Shown: positions 28,930 to 37,527 of the stretch, piece by piece | How the letters are laid out: every line of letters starts with the position of its first letter | How positions within the stretch are numbered: the stretch's first letter is position 1 | Assembly: GCA_003427395.1 (NCBI GenBank) | Contig: BFEA01000139.1 | Location: 1,412,181-1,449,707 of the forward strand | Length of the DNA: 37,527 nt | Origin: Chara braunii | Lineage: Eukaryota; Streptophyta; Charophyceae; Charales; Characeae | Direction: 5' to 3' | Made by a program: the position numbers and the translations under genes | Notes under the pieces: generated by a model | Told to the model about the DNA's origin: nothing | The model's input: the letters and a program-made list of their open reading frames with translations, nothing else | The model's database searches: none

Positions 28930-29390
28930 CAAGCGGTGCAGGGGAGACTCTGCCCGTTTTGCATGGCTACGGCAGGTCATCGACAATTAGTGCAGGGGAG
29001 GTGTTGCCCGTTCAACGTGGCGTCAATAGCCAGTTGTCGTGAGGCGCAGGGGAGGCGCTGCCCATTTGGTGCGGCAGCGGTAGTGAGTTTTTTTTTGACA
29101 ACGCAGGGGGGGGTGTTGTCTGATTGGTGAGGCAACGACAGTGCTTTTTGGTGGTGATGCGAAAGCGCTGCCAAAAGTTTTCGGCGGCGGCAACATTTTT
29201 GACGGCGGCGCGGAAGCGCTGTCGATTTTTTGGAGGCACGGGTACGGCGGTGCATTCGGTGGGACCATGCTGTTGAAATCTTGGCTTGGCGACAACCTTT
29301 TTTGAGGGGGAGGTGCTGCCAATTTTTTTTGGCATGGCGGCGTGGTACCGGTTTCGACGGCGCGGCAAGCGGCAGTCCCGCTTTTAATTT
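28930..29390. repeat. Diverged ~54-60-bp minisatellite
   Basis: Units like GTGCAGGGGAGGYGYTGCCC followed by a G/T-rich half recur at about 28935, 28991, 29045 and 29101, then decay through 29157, 29210 and 29300. On the minus strand this yields a repeated NGQxLPC-type peptide, but divergence shows no codon-position pattern I can see. Confidence 0.7.
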
Positions 29391-29399
29391 TTGATGTAC

Positions 29400-31262
29400 A
29401 CGGTCATGGTGGACTATTCTTTCATCATCCGGCGGTAGTATGGACGCTGGTGCACATTTGGGATTGTGCGGCAGTGGTGTGTGGACCGGCACCATGAGAA
29501 GAGTGCGGAATGAGTGCACGCGCCAGTGACTATTGGGGCTCGCGACACATGCGTTTTTCACCGCGGTCACCTTTTTTTTGCGGCGCACGATGCAAGTGGT
29601 TTTGAGCTCTTGACCATCTGGTATTGCAGGCAATGGTATGGGATCGATCGGGGCCGCTTGGGATCAATTTGGGACCAAGTGGGGCCAACTTGGGGTGCGA
29701 ACGCAGTTGTTTGAGCTGGTGTGGATTGTCGAGTTGGTTTGGCGGTATCCTTGGTGGTCAAGGAGCGATTGGGGCTGCATTGGAAAGGTTCTGAAGGCGA
29801 GATGAGGATTACGGCGCAGTGGAGCGGCCACAACTGGGAGAGTTGCGAATCCACGAACTTTGGAATTCTGCGACTGTTGTTTTCTTTTGATCAGGACGTC
29901 GAACGGCTTCCTTGAGTGAGCTGTTTCAACTTCACTCAAGGCCAGTTTGACTCAGACCCCTTCACACCTGTATGAACCCACACTTTGCTTAACCTCGTTC
30001 TTTGAATGTTCACTAAAAAGGTAAAAAAAATGTGTGTTTGCGTGTGTGAATGGGAGTCTGACGTGAGTTCGGGTTTGCTTTGTTTTCCTTTGAACTTGTT
30101 GTTTGGTTTGATGTGCAGATAGGTAGAAGGGTGCTTGCAAAGGGGATTGATTATGCCTGTTTGAGATAAAGAAAAGGATTACCCCTCCTTTTACCTTCCA
30201 CCTGCCTGCTCGTCAAGGGAACTTGTTGTTTTGAAAAATATTATTCAGCGTGTGTCGTAGAATGAACTCGATTGGAATGAAGCAGATAAGGTCAAACGGA
30301 TTTTGTCTCCATGATTGACTTTTCCTATCCCGAACGATCTTATCTACCTATACCTTTCCGAATGATTCTCGTTGTCTATCTTCTTCAGTTTCTTTTTTTA
30401 TCTAAGTTATCCAGAACTTATGAGTAATGAGAATAAAAGAAGCCTACTCATGACGAACACAGTCTTTCTCTCCAGGAAGCATCCAAGGCGGGGGTTCGTA
30501 TGCTTTCGGAGTCGGCCCTGTTATCGACTTGGAGTGGACCCGATTCGTCGGGGGTGGTACTCTGCCGACTCGGTGGTGACAGTCCGACCTCTGAGATCCG
30601 AGTCGTCGGGCTCGGGCGAGGGGAAAGAGTATCCATAAGACCACTTCCTAGAGGGATAGGTGCGTGTTCAGGATGGGAGAAGCTCCAACCCACAAGAAGA
30701 AATAGGTAATGAAGGTGATGGTTATCTTTGCGCAGTGATATTGGTTGCGGTTATGGTTTGAATGACCTAATGATGTAGATGGATACTTCATCATTCATGG
30801 AACAAACAGAGTAATTATTGCCGAGGAGGACAAAGCGACCAACAAAATTGATACGCGCCTCCAGCTAAGTCATATACGTTGTGGGGTTGTGGTCAAACCG
30901 ATAGTTCAAACTTCGGCCAGGAACCAGATCACTTGTTGATCTGCATGGTAGCAGTGATAATTACTTGTAGGAGTCATTTCTGGCATGATTTAATAGCTAT
31001 CGACAGACCTAACTGTAAGTTAAAGGTTAGGTTGTCCTTCCTAATCTTTCGTCAATATGGAACCTCCGCCTTGGAAGCGGCGGAATAATAGTATTTCAAT
31101 CATATAGGCTGGGAAGAATAACTTTGGCATATCATCTCATCAAGTCAAAATTCAATCTTGTGTGAATGGATATAAAGTATATTGATTTTATTTATTTATT
31201 TTGTAGTCAGAGAGTTATAAAGGGACTAGGATTATATTATGGGTTTCACGTTTGGTTGAGAC
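29400..31262. other. Non-coding stretch with scattered hairpins
   Basis: No domain found. Perfect hairpins include CTTGAGTGA/TCACTCAAG at about 29912-29941, CCCGA-TTCG-TCGGG near 30538, and CGACTCGG/CCGAGTCG between about 30568 and 30605. ACCTAAC/GTTAGGT pair near 31005-31034. Confidence 0.5.
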
Positions 31263-31713
31263 CGTCCTAGTCGACCGACGTTTGTTCGTACCTAGGAGAT
31301 CAGCGCCCTGGGGAACGGACGACGTTCGGGTCCACTTGGCGTTAACCAAGCGTTCCTATACTCCAGCGAGCGAAAAAACGTCCTCGACTGACCTACTTCT
31401 GCAATTGCATGTAAAAGCTTTCGCACGTGGGTCAGTAGCTCGGTAGGGATACGGCCCTGAGGGTGGTGACAGCCCCTTAGGAAAGGTAAGTTGTGCCCCA
31501 CGAAAACCTATCCTGTCGTAGGGGACCGTGGGAAGTACAGCTGGCGCACCCGGTTAGAGCGGCGAAGGGACAATGCAACCGCGTCCGTCTCGGCGGTTCG
31601 CGAAATTATTTATGCACCGTCCTAAGTTGTCTCTTGGTTATGTTTTGTTTTAACTCCTGCGTGACATAGCCGGGAGGACCCTCGCTCACGTGGGGGCCGA
31701 TGCGCTCGATACC
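31263..31713 (+). mobile_element. Dispersed module Y, copy 2
   Basis: GTCCTAGTCGACCGACG starts the segment and CCGATGCGCTCGATACC ends it. It matches the minus strand of 22089-22515 in many blocks, including GAAAGGTAAGTTGTGCC with an intact donor-like GTAAGT. A (GT)n run follows at 31718. Confidence 0.7.

Positions 31714-31717
<4 letters not shown>

Positions 31718-31749
<32 letters not shown>
31718..31749. repeat. (GT)n microsatellite
   Basis: A TG dinucleotide run of about 32 bases separates module Y from the orphan motif at 31783. Confidence 0.95.
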
Positions 31750-31753
<4 letters not shown>

Positions 31754-31849
31754 GTGCAGCCGGCCTCACACTGCTGCCAAGGATAGGATGAATAAAATCG
31801 AATGAATCTTCTGCTAGAAGGCGGGTAGGTGCATTCGTTTTTTCTCTCC

Positions 31850-33034
31850 TCTACGCGCGCAGCCTCTACTTATCACAACACAAAATCGACAACCCCTTTC
31901 CCAAATCTAACTTCACCAACATACTTGTACCGCCTAAAAACCATCGCTTTGCATCTTATCTCGCTCGAATCCATCGAGGATTGAGCGAGGTCCGAGCTTT
32001 TCACTCCTATCATCTTCTCCCTCCATAGCTCCCCGCGGTGCTTTTCTCTGCTAAGTCATAATCTACTAACTTTTTACACGAACTAACAACATATTCTGAC
32101 TCGCCCGACCAAAAAACTTAATCTAGTATCTTAAATTGTCAAAATCGGTTAGGAAATGAGCGAGTTATTGTAACTTCACTCTCGCTCATTTTCCTTCCTG
32201 ACACTCTCCTCGTACCCCACTTCTTCCCCATCTTCTACTCTACTGATTCTCTCCTAAAACTAACTTCCCTATCCGATTCGCCCGCCCTAAAAACCTCCAG
32301 ATTGACTCTTGCCCCCCCCCGTTTTCATCAAGAATTGGACGGGTTTTCACATTTTTGCACTTCCTCCAGCTTCGGTCATAGCCTATACTTCTCACATGCA
32401 CCCGACGCACTTTCCAGCCCGGGTTCGTTCCCCTCTTTGGCACACACCCGCTGTTCCCCTCTGCCTTGCATGCTCTCCTGCGCAGTCTCCTCCCATCTGC
32501 TGCCTCCTTACTCCCTCGCTCCCCGACGCTTCGTTCTCTGGTTTGCCAGCCTCCCGGTCGAGGCCACCCTGCGCACTAGCTGCTCTGTTGCCTCTCCCTG
32601 TGACTCCGCGCTCCTTAGCGCTGCGCTGCCTGTCTCCCCCTCTCGTATGCACCCGGCGCTGATCCCGCCCGGGTTTATTCATCGCCTTTTCCTGCTGCTT
32701 TCCGCCCTCCTCCTCGCCTCCACCGGCTTCTTCCCCATCGACCTCCTTCGGGCCGACTCAGCGCCCGGCAACAGCCGGCTCTTCGGTCGCACGAGCTGTT
32801 CGGAAGAACCGAGCTATTTGACGGCTCGATTAGTCTTTCGCCCCTGTACTACCCGGCGACTGGAGTGCCGCAGTACTGCTGCGGGTCTTGATAAGGAGGC
32901 CCCTCTCTGCAGCGGTCTACCCAAACAGGACTCGCCCGCCCCTCCCTTTTTATGTACCTGGCGGGCACACTCCCGCATTCTACTAGCAGCGGACAGAACC
33001 AGGGGCGTCGACCTACTGCGGACCCTGCAACGTG
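31850..33034. other. Pyrimidine-rich stretch without a convincing gene
   Basis: C/T-rich DNA keeps one plus-strand frame open for 246 codons (32302-33042). Its product is low-complexity Ser/Leu/Pro/Ala with no domain, and the frame enters SINE-like sequence at its end. I treat it as non-coding. Confidence 0.55.
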
Positions 33035-33172
33035 GGCCCTGATGGTTGCCGGTTGACACCTGGCCCGTATCGCCTGCTCATTGTGGCAGGTATCACACTG
33101 GCTAGTGGGTGCAGCTCCCGCATGTCCCCCTCGTCAGGGCTTGAGCACGGACGTGGCTGCCACAGGGTACCT
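33035..33172 (+). mobile_element. SINE body fragment (match at 11903-12045)
   Basis: GATGGTTGCCGGTTGACACC, GGGTGCAGCTCCCGCATGT, GCTTGAGCACGGACGTGGCT and neighbours match the minus strand of the SINE at 11893-12253. The tRNA-like head is missing. It abuts dispersed repeat X at TGGCTGCCAC. Confidence 0.7.
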
Positions 33173-33732
33173 TCGGCATAACCACGAAATCAGTTCGTGA
33201 TCGCACTTCGGTCCATCCTGCGAATACATCACAGCCCCGCGCGACCTCGCCGGTCCCGAAACATAGGTCATATATGTTTAGCATTACCGGGCCTTTCACC
33301 TCAAATCTAATTGCAAACTCAACCCCCGACTGCGCCCTGTTCTCAGCAGCGGTGCGGTAGAGGACTTTTCGCCGGCATCCCGAACACGCGGACCTGCTAA
33401 ACGAGGCGAGCACTCAAGGTCCTCGACTGTCGTGACAACCATTAGATCTACCGTCACGTTCGAATTAAGAAAAGCGTCGGAGCCTAAAAAATTAATACAA
33501 CAATAAATAATACGAAATATAAATAAACGTCGCGCGTCCCGCTGGCCCGTGACGTCGTGCACACCCAGGCCGTGCATGGTTGCACCTTGCCATCAATACC
33601 CCGTGCGCGCCGCGCACCCTTGCGAGGACCTAAGCTTTATCTCGCGCGTACGTCGTCGGACGAGCGAGGCCACACTCGCATGACTTGCAGAAAACACGCC
33701 AAATACCCTTGTAAGGGTATTTGGTACGACAG
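33154..33732 (-). mobile_element. Dispersed repeat X, copy 2
   Basis: The minus strand matches 17133-17708 from CTGTCGTACCAA to TGGCTGCCAC. It has a longer palindrome at its start, AAATACCCTTACAAGGGTAT. Differences are scattered substitutions. Confidence 0.75.
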
Positions 33733-34530
33733 CGGGGAGGGTTTGTGACGAACCACTTTCTGTAACGCGCGATTTTCTGCACAGTTGCAATGAGGGGTCC
33801 TAAGCTCGGAAGATTGGGCCAATTACGGAAAATCGGGATCGGTGGAAAAATTGCATCAATACCCTTGTTTTTCGTCTTTTTCGTCGCTTCTTGTCGAATA
33901 ACTGGGTTCGGAGCTGGGTGTGTTATGGGACGACCGGTTGAGTGATTGGTCGGATGGATGTCTGGCGCGCCACCACACGTGCGATTGATAAATGTTGACG
34001 TCGTTTCTTTCGTTTCGGTTTCGATCTTTTGGGCGCGGACATCGCGCGGGAAATTGCTTCATTCTTTTGAAATTTTCCTTTAAGACTTTTTCGAATTTTG
34101 TCGAGCCCCCCCCCTCCCGATGACTCTCGGAATTTTGGACTATCCTTCTGGAATTTATGCTTTTTGCTTTTTCACATTAGATAGGAATCTAGGAATTCCG
34201 CAATTAGGACTTTTTCTGCCGCGCGGCACCTTTTGTCTACGCGCTTCTTCATGCGGCCGCAACGGTACTCTGATTAGTGGGCGCCCTTAATCGTGTGTGT
34301 AACTGTAATTTTGGGCGGGCGCCATTGTAACTGTATCTTTCTTCTTGCACTTCGTCTCTCCCGCCCTCCGTCTCTTCCTGTTGCTGGAATTTTCGTAGGT
34401 CGCGGCTTGCATGCTCGGATCGATGCGTGGAGAAGGGTTACGTCCCCCACGGCGCGGCCCGACCATGCAGAACGCAGGCGCTCCCTCTCTAATCTTCACT
34501 CTAAGTCTTGGTAATTCCGTGTTCTTCGCG
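33733..34530. other. Upstream region of the predicted gene at 34543
   Basis: No domain. It contains CGCGGGAAATTG near 34047, which fits an E2F-type site, and a poly-C/T run near 34107. Neither is more than suggestive. Confidence 0.4.
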
Positions 34531-34542
34531 CATGCATGCACG

Positions 34543-34648
34543 CTATAAATTTCGGCTGCGCGATTAGTCAGCTCTCTTAACCCATTGTTGGAAGCTCGGG
34601 GTTGCGCGATCAGGAAGGGTCGGCACACGAGCGAAGTAAGAGGTGAGT
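34543..34648 (+). promoter_or_regulatory. Predicted core promoter and first non-coding exon
   Basis: CTATAAAT at 34543-34550 is preceded by the RY-like CATGCATG at 34531-34538. A start near 34575 would give a short leader ending at a consensus donor, AAGAG|GTGAGTAAAG, at 34642/34643. The reading frame at 35340 lies downstream on the same strand. The link between them is inference. Confidence 0.4.
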
Positions 34649-35339
34649 AAAGTAGGAGTTGGGCGACCCGACGGGCTGGTGCCAAACGCGCGGGATTGAT
34701 GTGGGCCACAACGGACTGTGGGCACGGGCGAATCCGACGGGTGCGGGAGGACTAAGCGGGGTGACAACTTCGTGGGTTGGTGCGTGACGACGGACTGTCC
34801 GCATCAGAGGAGAAAGAGAGAGAAGGAGAGAGTTGAGGTCGATGGACACGGATTTGCTGTTTCTTTGTCTCTTTCCCCTCTTCATCTGTGTACATACATT
34901 TTGATTGCGGCTCCGGGCGGTTTTGCCCGTTCTTATTTTCGTTTCGGCTTTTTGGAATCCGGGCTTGCGTTTTTGCTCACACTTGTCTTTGCTATGTCCG
35001 TCCCGCTGGCATTATGTGTATGATTATCGAATGTATGGATGTATAGATGTGTGGACGTTATGCCTGCTTGTCCATCTTTTTGCTGAGAATCCTTGTCCTT
35101 GCTTGTTGTTTGTGTCGAATCTTTGCCCACACCTGAGGCAGTTGTAGAAGGGATAGGAATCTGGCCCCGATAGCGATTTGTTCTCGTTTTTGCTTATCTC
35201 ACGGTGGGGGTTGTGACATGGTTGCATCTTGCATAATCAAAACTTACGAAGCGATTAGCCGATCCGAAGTCGGGCCCTGCGAACACCGCGCGAGAACACG
35301 TGTAAACGTGATCTGAGTCGCGCCCTTACACGCGTTCCC

Positions 35340-35951
35340 GTGCGGCGATTCGCTCACCCAAAAAGACTCGCGGCGGAACCGTCATCCCGACGAGCACAAT
35401 ACACGTGGTCATGCGCGGTAACGATATCTCGACCCAAACTATCCCATCGACGATGGTACCATGACGCGATCTTGGAGCTCAGATTCATCCTACGACCCGG
35501 ACTATTTCTCCCCTTTGATAAACGAGCTCATAAGAACACGATACCCTGTCACACGGAGAATCGACTATGTTTGCGGGAGTTCCACTGCGCCACCTCTAGC
35601 GATCCTCGGTGCTCTGATTTCCCTTCCCCCGACCACACCTACTACTTCACCCACCCGGGATTTGTTGTCATCACCACCAGTTTCCCTCCTTTCCACCTTC
35701 TTCTCCCGTATCATCAACTCAGCGTCGTTCCGTGGCCGGTCATAGCCCCCTATTGGCCCAATACGTTTTGTGTGAATTGCCAATGTAACAGCGAACAGAG
35801 AACTCCGGAATTCCGAAGGCCCAACCCAGGTACGCAGCGGCCTGCGCCACGTGGCGGCCCCCGACGACCTAACTTTTCGGAACCGCCTCCACCGTGGAGG
35901 GATTTCCCCGTAAACCGTCGCCCACAGTGTCCCGGCCCCGTCGAACCGTGA
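35340..35951 (+). CDS. Hypothetical protein A with a conserved CxxC block
   Basis: The product is not recognised. This open frame of 203 codons is Arg/Pro-rich at both ends. Residues 107-148 (35658-35783) align without gaps to the block in the convergent frame at 36293-36718. Shared features are GF..I.T.FPP, LL, PW, P.WP.T.C..CQ, with about 20 of 42 identical. Many identical residues use different codons, which suggests selection on protein. The frame stops at TGA inside CC|GTGAGT, a good donor, so the real exon may end near 35948. The true start is uncertain. It could be a diverged transposon protein or a small host gene family. Confidence 0.5.
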   Translation: MRRFAHPKRLAAEPSSRRAQYTWSCAVTISRPKLSHRRWYHDAILELRFILRPGLFLPFDKRAHKNTIPCHTENRLCLREFHCATSSDPRCSDFPSPDHTYYFTHPGFVVITTSFPPFHLLLPYHQLSVVPWPVIAPYWPNTFCVNCQCNSEQRTPEFRRPNPGTQRPAPRGGPRRPNFSEPPPPWRDFPVNRRPQCPGPVEP

Positions 35952-36011
35952 GTCCCTTGCACACACACTCCTCATTCGCATAATGGCATTCATACCCTTA
36001 AGACCCCCCCA

Positions 36012-36172
36012 CTTTCCCAAAAATCCTTGGCATACCCCTATTCGCACTTCCAGGCCCATACTTGTGACGCGCAACCTCACGCCCCGTGCTGTCTTCCGTT
36101 CGGAGTGTTAGTCATGCGGAAAGAGGCCCAGAAAAACAGCAAGATGGGGTGTGCCAAGGATTTTTGGAAATT
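36012..36172. repeat. Inverted repeat between the convergent A and B copies
   Basis: CCAAAAATCCTTGGCATACC on the plus strand at about 36017-36036 matches the minus strand at about 36147-36168 with one or two changes. Read in one frame both give KNPWHTP. This shows that homology of the A and B units extends beyond the 42-residue block and that they meet head to head here. Confidence 0.75.
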
Positions 36173-36292
36173 GAGTGTGGGGACACAGACGAAACTGAAA
36201 TCCCCCGTGTTGGTCCGATGGAGCAAGTTGGTTAGTTTCGCTCATCGCAGAATGCGTGCGCGGACGTGGCGCGAAAACAGAAAGACGCAAAT

Positions 36293-36718
36293 TTAATCCA
36301 AAAAATACTGTCGGGCTTCCCACCGGGCTACTGCCCGTCGTTTAGAGCAAAAAGGATTTGGCACGCTACGCGTGTCTCGGTTCCATATCAAATCTCGTCG
36401 TCGCTCCCTGGTTAGTTCCGAGTCCGACGTGGATGGTCTCAGTCGTGTGACTCTTTCTTTATGCTCGTCTTCACTCCGCACACGGTAGTGGAAACCCCTG
36501 GACTCGTAGCGCTCAAAACGCTGACATTCGGTGCACAGAGTGCGCGGCCAGTGGGGTTCTACTGCCGTCCACGGAATGACGATCAACTCGTTAAATGACA
36601 ACAATACCGAGTAAGGTGGGAAGTGCGTATCGATAATAGCAAAACCCACATCTACGAATCCAGAACAACGATTTTCGGGAGGGAAGTAATACCGTCCGTC
36701 GATTCGTGCATCGGCTTC
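36293..36718 (-). CDS. Hypothetical protein B, paralogue of protein A
   Basis: The product is not recognised. The minus-strand frame is open from 36718 to a TAA at 36293-36295. It reads RIDGRYYFPPENRCSGF, then the conserved block at 36646-36521 (GFAIIDTHFPPY ... VIPW ... PHWPRTLCTECQ), then a charged tail with many Arg/Glu residues. There is no ATG before the block, so this is probably an exon or a partial copy. YYF also precedes the block in protein A, with a different spacing. The CxxC pair could bind metal. It faces protein A about 340 bases away. Confidence 0.5.
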   Translation of the reverse strand, partial: EADARIDGRYYFPPENRCSGFVDVGFAIIDTHFPPYSVLLSFNELIVIPWTAVEPHWPRTLCTECQRFERYESRGFHYRVRSEDEHKERVTRLRPSTSDSELTRERRRDLIWNRDTRSVPNPFCSKRRAVARWEARQYFLD

Positions 36719-36910
36719 TCATACGTCCCACTCGCATACACGTGTCCTTTCCTCACTGTAAGGAAAAGGTCGCGTTGGGATGGGAGATACGAGAGGCTGG
36801 CGCCCAGTCGAAGGATGCTTGTCAGTCCACATATCCATCAATCACAAATATCCCGAGACATCATCAAAAATAGAAATCATTCGCGCAACCCTCAATCAAT
36901 CCTTCTCGAC

Positions 36911-37488
<578 letters not shown>

Positions 37489-37491
37489 GGG

Positions 37492-37527
<36 letters not shown>
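37489..37527. repeat. (GA)n microsatellite, cut by the window end
   Basis: A G8 run followed by GA repeats reaches the last base of the window. Confidence 0.95.

Noticed and set aside
32302-33042. A 246-codon open frame on the plus strand
   Set aside because: Composition is low-complexity Ser/Leu/Pro/Ala in pyrimidine-rich DNA. It has no domain and its end lies in SINE-like sequence, so I consider it chance.

Overview
The window is nuclear DNA of a green plant or streptophyte alga. It is gene-poor, rich in microsatellites and packed with decayed transposable elements. The plant call rests on a split NF-YB gene (CCAAT-box factor subunit B) with a plant-type histone-fold domain, on chromodomain Ty3/gypsy debris, and on a U6 snRNA fragment with a plant-like 3' end. 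The long introns would suit a charophycean alga, but the species cannot be fixed from sequence alone.

Layout. 1-9514: an NF-YB gene on the minus strand, with three coding exons recovered (9246-9514, 5013-5142, 619-708) and joined by two introns of about 4 kb full of simple repeats. Intron 1 carries an assembly artefact. Positions 5788-8166 repeat 20592-22970, start at an N and end in a synthetic Nextera mate-pair junction at 8167-8193. 9515-14800: NF-YB upstream DNA, a U6 pseudogene, tRNA-like SINE heads, a Harbinger-like MITE and nested fold-back elements. 14950-20115: relics of Ty3/gypsy chromoviruses on both strands (RT/RNase H, integrase C-terminus with chromodomain, gag with CCHC knuckle). 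20120-26600: non-coding repeats, including a triple palindrome, a ~118-bp tandem repeat and a family of hairpins around a shared core. 27200-28740: a tRNA-like Pol III head followed by a U6 3' end, then an unusually dense array of perfect short hairpins. 28900-34000: a minisatellite and dispersed repeats shared with other parts of the window. 34500-36720: a predicted promoter and two convergent reading frames that share a conserved 42-residue block I do not recognise.

Only NF-YB is a confidently functional gene. NF-YB pairs with NF-YC and then NF-YA to bind CCAAT boxes. The retroelement genes are broken by stops, frameshifts and deletions. The most promising unexplained items are the conserved block with a CxxC motif at 35658-35783 and 36521-36646, the hairpin array at 27306-28736, the hairpin family at 24701-25351, and the tRNA/U6 composite unit.
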